Both the position numbers and the translations under genes were made by a program. 7,662 nt of DNA, taken from Kiritimatiellales bacterium. Lineage in GTDB: Bacteria > Verrucomicrobiota > Kiritimatiellia > Kiritimatiellales > Pontiellaceae. Below are positions 1-5,775 of the stretch, in pieces. The notes beneath the pieces are model-generated. The model saw only the letters and a program-made list of their open reading frames with translations, made no database searches and was not told the origin of the DNA. Numbering within the stretch: the first letter of the stretch is position 1; the number at the start of each line of letters is the position of its first letter. Location: positions 1 to 7,662 of the forward strand of contig JAIPIO010000191.1 of assembly GCA_021734595.1 (NCBI GenBank), written 5' to 3'.

Positions 1-1
1 G

Positions 2-412
2 CTGATCGCCGTGGACAAACCGGGCGCGCGCCACCGGTTGATACGGCAGATCGACGCGGCGTCCCATCAAATGGCAACCCGCACGACGATTGTTTTCGAC
101 GGGCAGGAATCCGGCAACGATGCCGCGTTGACTTCGAGATACCTTGACGTGGTCTTCTCTCCACGAAACCTTTCGGCAGATACAGTGATCGAGCGGATGG
201 TGTACAATGCCAAGGATCCGCTCGAAATCATGGTGGTGACGTCGGATATGGCCGAGCGCACAACCGTCAGCAGTGCCGGAGCGCTAACGATGTCCTGTCG
301 GGAATTCCTGACCCGGTGCGATTCCGCCAGCAAAGCGTCATCAAGGCTCAATCAAAAAGGCAAACCGCCCAACGGACCGCGCCTTGGCGATTTTTTCCCT
401 GACGCCCTCTGA
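2..412 (+). CDS. YacP-like NYN-domain (PIN-fold) RNase, 3' part
   Basis: The reading frame is open from base 2 to a TGA at 410-412, so the gene begins upstream of the window. The GTG at base 11 is inside the protein and is not a convincing start. The visible 136 residues match the C-terminal half of the YacP/NYN family (formerly DUF901), PIN-like predicted RNA nucleases. Recognisable blocks in order are 'IVFDG' with an acidic residue, 'VVFSPRNLSADTVIE' with the family's S-A-D-x-x-I-E block, 'MVVTSD', and 'SAGALTMSCREFL'. The first half of the active site, including the usual N-terminal aspartate in a D-G-Y-N type motif, is outside the window. The last 25 or so residues are a basic, proline-rich tail. 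In Bacillus the homologue Rae1 cuts mRNA on the ribosome; whether this protein does so is unknown. It is convergent with the next gene. Family confidence is good, substrate unknown. Confidence 0.8.
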   Translation: MIAVDKPGARHRLIRQIDAASHQMATRTTIVFDGQESGNDAALTSRYLDVVFSPRNLSADTVIERMVYNAKDPLEIMVVTSDMAERTTVSSAGALTMSCREFLTRCDSASKASSRLNQKGKPPNGPRLGDFFPDAL

Positions 413-413
413 A

Positions 414-460
414 TTCCAATGGTTGGAGTTTAGAACCCCTCTTTTTTCCAACCATTGGAA
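414..460. repeat. Inverted pair of the TTCCAATGNYTGGAA repeat (intergenic)
   Basis: The first copy, TTCCAATGGTTGGAG, is at 414-428. The second, at 446-460, reads TTCCAACCATTGGAA on the plus strand, the reverse complement of the first apart from one end base. The gap is 17 bp (429-445). The arms 414-427 and 447-460 are perfectly complementary over 14 bp, and each copy is also a small hairpin by itself. The pair starts one base after the stop of the YacP-like gene and ends 20 bp before the stop of the convergent secreted-protein gene. It is one of three pairs with almost the same geometry in this window. Confidence 0.9.
414..460. terminator. Possible bidirectional terminator formed by the repeat pair
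   Basis: A 14-bp stem with a 19-nt loop lies between two convergent stop codons (412 and 480), where a shared terminator is expected. The six-T run at 442-447 sits on the 5' side of the second arm rather than after it. The hairpin therefore lacks a classical trailing U-tract in either direction, and intrinsic termination is only a suggestion from position and stem strength. Confidence 0.4.
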
Positions 461-479
461 GTTCCGGCTCCGGGGCGGT

Positions 480-1304
480 CTATTGAAACAGATTCTTGCA
501 GCTGTCTTCAATCTTCCCGGGGGTGGACATGATTTTCATGAACTCGGTCATGGTCAAACGCGGGAAGCTGACGGCCAGGTAAAACTTTGCATGCAGAATA
601 TTGGCCTCGCCGTTTTCCACGAGAACCAGATAGGGCAAGAGATGCGACTGTCCCATGGTTTCCAGTGTATCGTTGAATTTTTCGATTTCAACCGGCAGCG
701 CCACGCCATAAAGAACGGATGATCCATCTGTAGCCACATCGAGTTTGAATACGATCTGCTCCTTTGCGCCCGCTTCCAGCTTCCCGCACAGTTCCTTCGT
801 GCTTCCTTTGGCAACCCGGACAAAATCGTCGTAGTACGGCATACTCATCATGAAGTGGTATTTAGCGAGTTTTTTCGCTTCCAGCGAATCATCCGTGGGC
901 GTCAGTTCACCCAAGGCCGCACGCAGGGCATCAGAGACCGGCTTTGCCATCCCGTCTTCATATTCCTTTTGCATAAAGGCCCTGACGAAATATTCGGGAT
1001 TGGACGCCACAATCTCCTTCGCCTGTTTGTTGTAGAGCAGGCTGAGCACCGAAATAAAACCGCGGCCGGGCAGCTGCCCCAGCTTACGGAGATCACCGGA
1101 AGTGTAGACAATCGAAATATAATCTTCGTCACCGGCCACTGCATGGGTGCCGAGAACCTCCAAGCCATGGGTGGCCATTTTCTGCTTCAGGGTTTCCAGC
1201 GGGACAAACTGCGCCTTGAAGTCCGTTGGAACTTTCTCGGCCCATGCCCCGCTTGAGAGTAAACAAAACACTGCCGCCACAATACCTATAATTCTGCTTC
1301 TCAT
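480..1304 (-). CDS. Secreted or periplasmic protein of unknown function
   Basis: I do not recognise this 274-residue protein. I chose the ATG at 1304 because AGGAAAGG (1313-1320) lies 8 bp upstream and because the protein then opens with a clean signal peptide: Arg-Ser-Arg, a hydrophobic core at residues 5-18, and an Ala-Trp-Ala cleavage site at 20-22. A longer in-frame start at 1343 would put 13 charged residues before it. There is no lipobox at the predicted cut site and no later membrane segment. The mature part (about 252 residues) is mixed alpha/beta with a polar, acidic middle (residues 131-145). It has only two cysteines, Cys173 and Cys269, which could form one disulfide in an oxidising compartment. 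No catalytic motif is evident. The gene is 129 bp downstream of mnmA on the same strand and has its own candidate promoter, so it is probably transcribed separately. The TAG stop is at 480-482. Confidence 0.75.
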   Translation of the reverse strand: MRSRIIGIVAAVFCLLSSGAWAEKVPTDFKAQFVPLETLKQKMATHGLEVLGTHAVAGDEDYISIVYTSGDLRKLGQLPGRGFISVLSLLYNKQAKEIVASNPEYFVRAFMQKEYEDGMAKPVSDALRAALGELTPTDDSLEAKKLAKYHFMMSMPYYDDFVRVAKGSTKELCGKLEAGAKEQIVFKLDVATDGSSVLYGVALPVEIEKFNDTLETMGQSHLLPYLVLVENGEANILHAKFYLAVSFPRLTMTEFMKIMSTPGKIEDSCKNLFQ

Positions 1305-1371
1305 TATGCGTACCTTTCCTTTGTTGAGTAAATCGCTCTGCATTAAGCCCCAAAACCATCAACAAATAAAG

Positions 1372-1399
1372 ATATTATTCATACCTAATGTTGTGTGAA
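1372..1399 (-). promoter_or_regulatory. Candidate promoter for the secreted-protein gene
   Basis: On the minus strand there is TTCACA (1394-1399; 5 of 6 with TTGACA), a 16-bp spacer, and TAATAT (1372-1377; 4 of 6 with TATAAT). This predicts a start near 1365 and a leader of about 60 nt before the ATG at 1304. It lies in an AT-rich stretch between mnmA and the gene. Assignment is by consensus match only. Confidence 0.4.
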
Positions 1400-1433
1400 T
1401 ACCGGAATACCGGTTGAATTTCGAAAACCAAAC

Positions 1434-2504
1434 CTAGTCGATCCAACCGCCCCCGAGCACTTCGCCATCTTGGTAGAAGACGGCGGCCTGCCCGGGAGTG
1501 AGCGCAAACTGCGGTTCATCGAAGTTTATCTTTGCGCATCCGTCGCCGGCAAGCTGAACCGTCGCTATCGCCCCGTTGCTGCGGTAACGCGGACGCACTT
1601 CACATTGAAAGGTTTCCGCCGGAGGGTACCCGATAATCCAGTGTATATCGGCCACCATGCAGACATCGCCCATGAGATCCTGGCGCTGGGCAATCTCAAC
1701 ACTGTTTTCACTCTTGTTCAGCTTCTTGACATACATGCGCTCGCCGGTGGCTACCCCCAGTCTGCCCCGCTGCCCAATTGTAAAATGATGTATCCCGGCA
1801 TGTTTGCCGACCACCTTGCCGTCCGGGGTTCGGATTTCGCCGGACATCCTGGCCGAGGGGTCGCGCTGCTCAACAAACTCCGGATACTTTCCATCCTCCA
1901 CAAAACAGAGATCCTGGCTTTCGCCCCGTGGAATGATCGGGAGACCCCGCTCGTCCGAGTAGGCCTTTACCTCCTCCTTTTTCATCTCCGACAGCGGAAA
2001 CAGAATATGCGACAGTTGCTGCTGATTCAGCCGGTGAAGGAAATAGGATTGGTCTTTTTTGGGATCATCGGCACACAGCAGGTGGAATCCGTCGTCCCGC
2101 TGTTCAACCCGGGCATAATGCCCGGTAGCCAAATGGGAACCATTCAACTGCAGCGTGCGCTCCATCAGGAATCCAAATTTGACAAATGAATTGCATGAAA
2201 TGCATGGCGAGGGAGTCCGGCCCGCTGCATATTCTTCAACGAACGGATCGACGATCTTTTTTGTGAAGATATCCTGCGCATTGACCACATAGTGCCGTAT
2301 CCCGAGAAACGCACACACTTTCCGGGCCCGTTCCACGTCTTCCAGCGAACAGCAGCGCGATCCGTCCTTCCACATATGCGCCGTCAGACCAATGACTTCA
2401 TATCCCTGGTCCACCAGCAGAGCGGCCGCCGCCGAGCTGTCCACGCCACCGCTCATGCCGACCGTAACCCGCAAACCACTACCGATTTTCTCTGTGTTGC
2501 ACAT
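1434..2504 (-). CDS. mnmA: tRNA-specific 2-thiouridylase MnmA
   Basis: MnmA adenylates and thiolates C2 of the wobble uridine U34 in tRNA Lys, Glu and Gln in the cytoplasm, taking sulfur from a relay. The 356-residue length is typical. The N-terminal ATP-pyrophosphatase domain shows the PP-loop S-G-G-V-D-S-S at residues 18-24. The first conserved cysteine is in the C-I-S-C-N motif (Cys101, Cys104) and the second in S-Q-D-L-C-F-V (Cys200). The tRNA-binding signatures 'ATGHYAR' (126-132) and 'KDQSYFL' (150-156) are present, as is the central 'HHFTIGQRGRLGV' (239-251). The C-terminal barrel ends at 'GGGWID'. The CxxC form of the first cysteine motif, with Cys200, gives three cysteines at the active site, an arrangement linked in some thiolases to an iron-sulfur cluster; here that is inference. 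No Shine-Dalgarno is obvious before the ATG at 2504. The gene diverges from the ribbon-helix-helix gene and has no repeat copies inside it. Confidence 0.96.
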   Translation of the reverse strand: MCNTEKIGSGLRVTVGMSGGVDSSAAAALLVDQGYEVIGLTAHMWKDGSRCCSLEDVERARKVCAFLGIRHYVVNAQDIFTKKIVDPFVEEYAAGRTPSPCISCNSFVKFGFLMERTLQLNGSHLATGHYARVEQRDDGFHLLCADDPKKDQSYFLHRLNQQQLSHILFPLSEMKKEEVKAYSDERGLPIIPRGESQDLCFVEDGKYPEFVEQRDPSARMSGEIRTPDGKVVGKHAGIHHFTIGQRGRLGVATGERMYVKKLNKSENSVEIAQRQDLMGDVCMVADIHWIIGYPPAETFQCEVRPRYRSNGAIATVQLAGDGCAKINFDEPQFALTPGQAAVFYQDGEVLGGGWID

Positions 2505-2739
2505 GCGCAGAACTTAGAGTGCCTTCTTGTGGAAAACAAGGGTGGGACAAACAAAAGACAAGCTCAATATTACGGACTGAACGGATCGGATTCGGCGGGG
2601 ATGAAGCTTTTATGCTGCGAATGCCTCTTCACAGCATCAGGCCTTCACAATGCACAAGATAGCGGCATTTGTAATTATTTTCCCGCCGACAAACTGAATA
2701 ATCGGACAAATAATCCTCTACGACACCGATTTCAATTTT

Positions 2740-2754
2740 TAGTATTTTTTACTA
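2740..2754 (+). promoter_or_regulatory. Inverted repeat over the -35 region, candidate operator
   Basis: TAGTA-TTTTT-TACTA is a perfect inverted repeat with 5-bp arms. It overlaps the proposed -35 element (2748-2753) of the downstream ribbon-helix-helix gene. Proteins of that fold commonly bind short inverted repeats in their own promoters, so self-regulation is plausible. In AT-rich DNA such a repeat can also occur by chance. Confidence 0.3.
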
Positions 2755-2776
2755 GCCAACTGACCTTCGGTAATAT
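2748..2776 (+). promoter_or_regulatory. Candidate promoter of the ribbon-helix-helix gene
   Basis: TTTACT (2748-2753), a 17-bp spacer, then TAATAT (2771-2776); each hexamer has 4 of 6 consensus bases. Transcription would start near 2783, giving a leader of about 30 nt. A second inverted repeat, ATTTAA-N9-TTAAAT (2777-2797), covers the predicted start site. The match is moderate. Confidence 0.4.
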
Positions 2777-2801
2777 ATTTAAAGAACTCACTTAAATAAA
2801 A

Positions 2802-2807
2802 AAGGAG
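2802..2807 (+). promoter_or_regulatory. Strong ribosome binding site AAGGAG
   Basis: AAGGAG lies 6 nt before the ATG at 2814 and settles that start. It is the strongest Shine-Dalgarno in the window, whereas mnmA, uvrC and mfd show none that is clear. Confidence 0.85.
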
Positions 2808-2813
2808 CGTATT

Positions 2814-2996
2814 ATGGCAACAAATCCAATTGGTAAAAACACGAAGACTATCGGAATCAACATGTCTAAAAAGATGGCGGATGACCTGGAGAAACGCGCA
2901 ACGTCCATGCACCTTTCCACAAGCAAATACTGCAAAGTGATTCTGACGGAATGGCTGGGTTCCGGCAAGAAGTTGACGTTGCAGGAAAAGCGCTAA
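2814..2996 (+). CDS. Small ribbon-helix-helix (Arc/CopG-like) protein
   Basis: This 60-residue basic protein fits the ribbon-helix-helix DNA-binding fold: a polar N-terminus, a strand at residues 11-16 (K-T-I-G-I-N), helix A at about 18-31 (S-K-K-M-A-D-D-L-E-K-R-A), a turn 'MHLSTS', and helix B at about 35-48 ending in 'LTEWL'. Such proteins act as dimers that insert the strand pair into the DNA major groove. The start is fixed by a strong AAGGAG. The gene is monocistronic: it has its own AT-rich promoter region and is followed by an intrinsic terminator. No toxin ORF sits beside it, so it does not look like a classical toxin-antitoxin pair. Inverted repeats at 2740-2754 and 2777-2797 are possible self-operators. 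The fold is assigned from pattern, not alignment; the target is unknown. Confidence 0.75.
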   Translation: MATNPIGKNTKTIGINMSKKMADDLEKRATSMHLSTSKYCKVILTEWLGSGKKLTLQEKR

Positions 2997-3021
2997 GCTT
3001 CAAAGCAACGTATGTTGATCT

Positions 3022-3055
3022 GAGCCTTCCAATTGCGGAAGGCTCTTTTTATTTT
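3022..3055 (+). terminator. Intrinsic terminator of the ribbon-helix-helix gene
   Basis: A perfect 9-bp stem, GAGCCTTCC with GGAAGGCTC, has a 6-nt loop AATTGC (3031-3036) and is followed by TTTTTATTTT. It lies 25 bp after the TAA of the small gene. Its T-tract overlaps the stop codon (3049-3051) of the convergent reductase gene. In the opposite direction the same stem has no U-tract. The stem's inner TTCC/GGAA resembles the repeat family but the core differs. Confidence 0.92.
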
Positions 3056-4257
3056 GCGGATTTGCTGAGCCGCTGCTTGGGCTCGTCATGCAGCATCCGG
3101 TGCGCCTCCGCAAGAATCACGGGAATCCGTGCTGCAAAGCGGCTGTTCTTGAGCGCTTCAGTCCAATCGAACTCGCCCGCCGTTTCCGCCTGCTTACCCG
3201 GGAACCAGTGGTCGGCATTTCCGATCAGGTTATAGCGCATCTTCCCGAACGCCGTCATATCCAGCGCTTTTGCATAGGTCCACAAACGCAGGATTTCGCG
3301 GACGTTGATTTCTCCCGGCGCTTCGTGAAACTGCGGCAATCCTTCGTGCCAGTGGGCCACCCAGTCCACCCCCAGCGAGTCTTCCAATGCCTGGACAATT
3401 CGTTGTTCAATCTTTCCAGACATTGGAATCCGTTCATCCCACCAGTTCGTAACCGCTTCAACATGAACATCAAGGTCTGGTGGCTTAGCAGCGCCAATGC
3501 TCAGTGTATGGACTTCAGGGCGCGAGAGGCAGTAGAGATCGTTCCATTGCATCGGCGAGAGCGGATCGCACAGTCTGGCCAGTTTTTCCGTCGGCTCATA
3601 CAGCATCCCGCCCTTGTCGTTCGGACTGATAATAAACACGCCCATGTCCTGCTTCGCCGCTGCTTCGACCGACGGCCAGTGCATCGGATGATAGATAAAA
3701 TACCAGTGCAGGTTCACGTAGTCGAATGCGCCGGTCTCAATGGCAGGGACCACCACCTCCGGGCCAGCGTGGGTGGAAAAGCCGACAAAGCGCACGCGTC
3801 CTTCGCGCTGAAGCTGCCGCACCTCTTTCATGAATCCGTCACCATGCCTAACATCCTCGAGATGCTCCGGCGTGTTCAGTCCATGAATACCAAGGAAATC
3901 GACATAATCCAGCTGAAGGTTCTTAAGACTCTGATTAAACACATCGGTCAGTGACCGGTCTTTAAATTCCCATGGATGAATCTTTGTCTGCACCAGTAGC
4001 CCGTCGCGGTTCAACTTCGGTAGAATCCGGCCCAATTGCATTTCCGAGCTGCCATAGCCGCGCGCCGTCTCGATGTGGTTGATCCCCATCTCAAGCGCAT
4101 GCCGGATCGTCGCCTCCACGTTATCCTGATTCTTTTTCTCTATCTGACCGGCAGGAATGTCCTCCCACGACTGTTGGTAGCGCATGCCGCCACACGTCAG
4201 CACCGGCATCTGCACCTCCGTGCGCCCAAACCGTTTTGTTGGTACTTTCGTTCCCAT
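3049..4257 (-). CDS. Aldo/keto reductase family oxidoreductase
   Basis: This 402-residue (beta/alpha)8-barrel oxidoreductase probably uses NADPH; its substrate is unknown. I chose the ATG at 4257, giving 'MGTKVPTKRFGRTEV', because AAGGA (4262-4266) precedes it; an ATG at 4281 would overlap uvrC. The barrel begins with 'RFGRTEVQMPVLTCGGMR'. The catalytic tetrad reads Glu63 (in H-I-E-T-A-R-G-Y-G, where most reductases have Asp), Tyr68, Lys92 (Q-T-K) and His125 (G-I-H-G). I recall the Glu form as typical of a subfamily with the 'INHIETARGYG' signature, so it is probably not an inactivating change. The C-terminal third (from about 222) is longer than a plain barrel and lacks the CxxCxxC ferredoxin-like tail of some relatives. 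The gene is 7 bp downstream of uvrC, apparently cotranscribed. Residues 277-292 are encoded across an inverted repeat pair. Confidence 0.88.
   Translation of the reverse strand: MGTKVPTKRFGRTEVQMPVLTCGGMRYQQSWEDIPAGQIEKKNQDNVEATIRHALEMGINHIETARGYGSSEMQLGRILPKLNRDGLLVQTKIHPWEFKDRSLTDVFNQSLKNLQLDYVDFLGIHGLNTPEHLEDVRHGDGFMKEVRQLQREGRVRFVGFSTHAGPEVVVPAIETGAFDYVNLHWYFIYHPMHWPSVEAAAKQDMGVFIISPNDKGGMLYEPTEKLARLCDPLSPMQWNDLYCLSRPEVHTLSIGAAKPPDLDVHVEAVTNWWDERIPMSGKIEQRIVQALEDSLGVDWVAHWHEGLPQFHEAPGEINVREILRLWTYAKALDMTAFGKMRYNLIGNADHWFPGKQAETAGEFDWTEALKNSRFAARIPVILAEAHRMLHDEPKQRLSKSAK
3382..3428. repeat. Inverted pair of the TTCCAATGNYTGGAA repeat inside the reductase gene
   Basis: Copies are at 3382-3396 (TTCCAATGCCTGGAC) and 3414-3428 (plus strand TTCCAGACATTGGAA), with a 17-bp gap. 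Start-to-start spacing is 32 bp, identical to the intergenic pair at 414-460. The two copies match each other, in opposite orientation, at 13 of 15 positions. On the coding strand the first read copy gives I-P-M-S-G-K (residues 277-282) and the second V-Q-A-L-E (288-292), two different codon phases. The gap on the coding strand begins AGATT and ends ATT, as in the pair inside mfd. Confidence 0.88.
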
Positions 4258-4264
4258 AAATTCC

Positions 4265-5740
4265 TTATTTCGCTTTATCAATTTCCCGCTTTATCAACTG
4301 CGCTGTTTTCATCCCGATGCCCGGTGCTTCGGCAATCTCCTCGACGGAGGCTTTGGAAAGCCTGGCAATTGACCCAAACTGTTTTAATAGCACATCTTTC
4401 TTCGATTTTCCAATCCCTGGGATTTCATCCAGCACCGACTCCCTGATCCGCCGGCGCCGCAGCTCGCGGTGGTAGGTAATCGCAAAGCGGTGTGCTTCAT
4501 CACGCAGACGCGTCACCATATTCAACGCCGCCGAATTCCGCGGCAGGACAAGATTCCCCGAATTGTTTTCATAATCCCAGACCATCTCCTCGTAGCGTTT
4601 TGCCAACCCGACGATTGGAAGGTCTTCAAGTCCGAGCGTCACCAGTTCTATCTTTGCCGCCCGCAACTGCGTGATGCCCCCGTCTACCATGACCAGTTGC
4701 GGCAGCGGCTTTTTCTCCTTCAACAGGCGCGAATAGCGGCGCTTGACCACCTCCGCCATCGAGCGCGGGTCATCCGCCCCTTTAACCGTCTTAATCCTGA
4801 ATCGCCGGTAGCGGTTTGGATAGGGTGTTCCTTCCACGGCGCACACCATACTCGCCACCGAGTTGGTGCCGGAAATATTGGAAATATCAAAACACTCGAT
4901 CACCCGCGGCGGCACCGGAAGCGTCAATGCCTTCTGCAGTTCCTTCAGCCCCTTGCGGGTCTCCTCCAGCTTCATCTTGGGTGTCTTGCGCACCTTGGCC
5001 CGTTCCCGCACCGCCGTATGCAACAGCAGCCACATATCCCGCAAACCAGCCGCCCGCTCAAAATCATGCTCCGCTGCCGCAGACTCCATCGCCACCTTCA
5101 TCTCATTGAGTAGCTCCATCCGCTCGCCGCGCAGGAAAGCGCAGGCCTCCTCCACGCGTCCGCGATATTCCGCCTGCGAAACCTTGCCGATGCACGGTGC
5201 CGAGCAGTTGCGGATAATGTCGTTGCTGCAGTGCTTGTAGGTCTCCTCGTCCGGTACGCGCGGCCGGCAGCGGCGGATGCCGAAGTGCCGCTCCAGAAAC
5301 TCCACTGCCGTCTTCGCCGCGTAACCGGAGGTGTACGGGCCAAAGTAAACCGCCCCGTCGTTTTTCCTGATCCGGCATTTTCCAATGGTTGGAAACGGGT
5401 GCTGCACATCCACGCGGATCATCACAAAGCGCTTATCATCCTTCCACAGCGTGTTGTAGTGCGGACGGTACTCCTTGATCAGCTTACCCTCCGTCAGGAT
5501 GGCCTCCGCCTCGGTTTTCACCACCACCACATCGAAATCGGCGATGCTGTTGATCAAGCTGCGGATTTTCGGTTGCGCCGTTTTTTTCGTGTGTTGGCGG
5601 AAGTAGCTCTGCACCCGTTTGCGCAGCGAAGCGGCCTTGCCAATGTAGATAATCTTCCCGTCCCGGTCGCGCATCAGGTAGCACCCCGGCTTGTCCGGCA
5701 GCTCCCGAAGCTTATCTTTAATGGTTTTCGGAATTTCCAT
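4265..5740 (-). CDS. uvrC: UvrABC excinuclease subunit C, short form
   Basis: UvrC makes both incisions around a lesion marked by UvrAB in nucleotide excision repair. The GIY-YIG nuclease that makes the 3' cut is at residues about 16-95 (G-C-Y-L at 19-22, Y-I-G-K at 32-35, then 'ASLRKRVQSYF'). Cys158, Cys171, Cys179 and Cys183 are spaced 13, 8 and 4, close to the four cysteines reported to hold an iron-sulfur cluster in E. coli UvrC. A UVR (UvrB-binding) motif spans about 206-236. The RNase H-like nuclease for the 5' cut starts at 'IECFDISNISG' (Asp285), with 'VDGG' (Asp353) and 'RDEAHRFA' (His417). A tandem helix-hairpin-helix (I-P-G-I-G, A-P-G-I-G) ends the protein. At 491 residues it is about 100 shorter than usual (near 600); the shortfall lies between the UVR motif and the RNase H domain. 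It contains one repeat copy and is transcribed ahead of the reductase gene, divergent from mfd. Confidence 0.96.
   Translation of the reverse strand: MEIPKTIKDKLRELPDKPGCYLMRDRDGKIIYIGKAASLRKRVQSYFRQHTKKTAQPKIRSLINSIADFDVVVVKTEAEAILTEGKLIKEYRPHYNTLWKDDKRFVMIRVDVQHPFPTIGKCRIRKNDGAVYFGPYTSGYAAKTAVEFLERHFGIRRCRPRVPDEETYKHCSNDIIRNCSAPCIGKVSQAEYRGRVEEACAFLRGERMELLNEMKVAMESAAAEHDFERAAGLRDMWLLLHTAVRERAKVRKTPKMKLEETRKGLKELQKALTLPVPPRVIECFDISNISGTNSVASMVCAVEGTPYPNRYRRFRIKTVKGADDPRSMAEVVKRRYSRLLKEKKPLPQLVMVDGGITQLRAAKIELVTLGLEDLPIVGLAKRYEEMVWDYENNSGNLVLPRNSAALNMVTRLRDEAHRFAITYHRELRRRRIRESVLDEIPGIGKSKKDVLLKQFGSIARLSKASVEEIAEAPGIGMKTAQLIKREIDKAK
5380..5394 (+). repeat. Single TTCCAATGNYTGGAA repeat inside uvrC
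   Basis: TTCCAATGGTTGGAA, flanked by TT on the left and A on the right, gives 7-bp palindromic arms around a TGG centre. On the coding strand it is read T-TT CCA ACC ATT GGA A, encoding F-P-T-I-G-K (UvrC residues 116-121), a different codon phase from the copies in mfd. Comparison from memory with other UvrC proteins suggests the segment before 'YFGPYTS' has normal length, so the word appears to replace codons rather than add them. Confidence 0.9.
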
Positions 5741-5775
5741 AACAGATCGTTATAGTAGACTCCGGTTCCATGGAA
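5741..5775. promoter_or_regulatory. 29-bp uvrC/mfd divergent control region with start-codon palindrome
   Basis: Only bases 5741-5769 separate the two start codons. On the minus strand TATAAC (5749-5754) with TTTCCA 16 bp upstream would start uvrC RNA within a few bases of its ATG. On the plus strand TATAGT (5751-5756) would start mfd RNA within about 10 bases of its ATG. Neither gene has a clear Shine-Dalgarno, so leaderless or very short-leader mRNAs are possible. TTCCATGGAA (5766-5775) is a perfect palindrome across the mfd ATG. Confidence 0.35.

Larger units (their letters stand above)
2505..2813. other. 309-bp divergent intergenic region
   Basis: This gap separates the mnmA start from the ribbon-helix-helix start. 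The half nearer mnmA is mixed in composition and includes a short inverted repeat, CTTGT-N5-ACAAG (2526-2540), just upstream of mnmA. A weak hairpin is possible around 2614-2640 (ATGCTG pairing with CAGCAT). From about 2660 it is AT-rich and holds the promoter and possible operators of the small gene. I found no convincing ORF, tRNA or repeat-family copy here. A small RNA cannot be excluded but has no positive support. Confidence 0.5.

Noticed and set aside
11..412. GTG at base 11 as the true start of the first gene
   Set aside because: The frame is open to the window edge and the protein lacks the N-terminal half of its domain, so the start lies upstream.
1148..1170. CTCCAAGCCATGGGTGG in the secreted-protein gene as a decayed repeat copy
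   Set aside because: Too many mismatches in the right half (no TTGGAA); chance similarity is likely.
1401..1415. ACCGG-AATA-CCGGT hairpin after mnmA as its terminator
   Set aside because: The stem is only 5 bp and no U-tract follows on the minus strand.
1395..2189. 264-codon plus-strand ORF opposite mnmA
   Set aside because: It lies wholly antisense to a clearly conserved mnmA and its translation shows no family features; open antisense frames are common at this base composition.
2292..2795. 167-codon plus-strand ORF running from mnmA into the intergenic region
   Set aside because: Most of it is antisense to the mnmA 5' end, it has no ribosome binding site, and the small gene just downstream has its own promoter.
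2814..2996. Toxin-antitoxin system around the ribbon-helix-helix gene
   Set aside because: A terminator follows immediately, and neither neighbour is a plausible toxin.
4384..4401. TTTTCCAATCCCTGGGAT in uvrC as a further repeat copy
   Set aside because: It differs from the consensus at several fixed positions and encodes the conserved I-P-G-I-G-K helix-hairpin-helix motif, which explains the sequence.
4469..5113. 214-codon plus-strand ORF opposite uvrC
   Set aside because: Antisense shadow of conserved UvrC domains; the His/Arg/Gln-rich translation is not protein-like.
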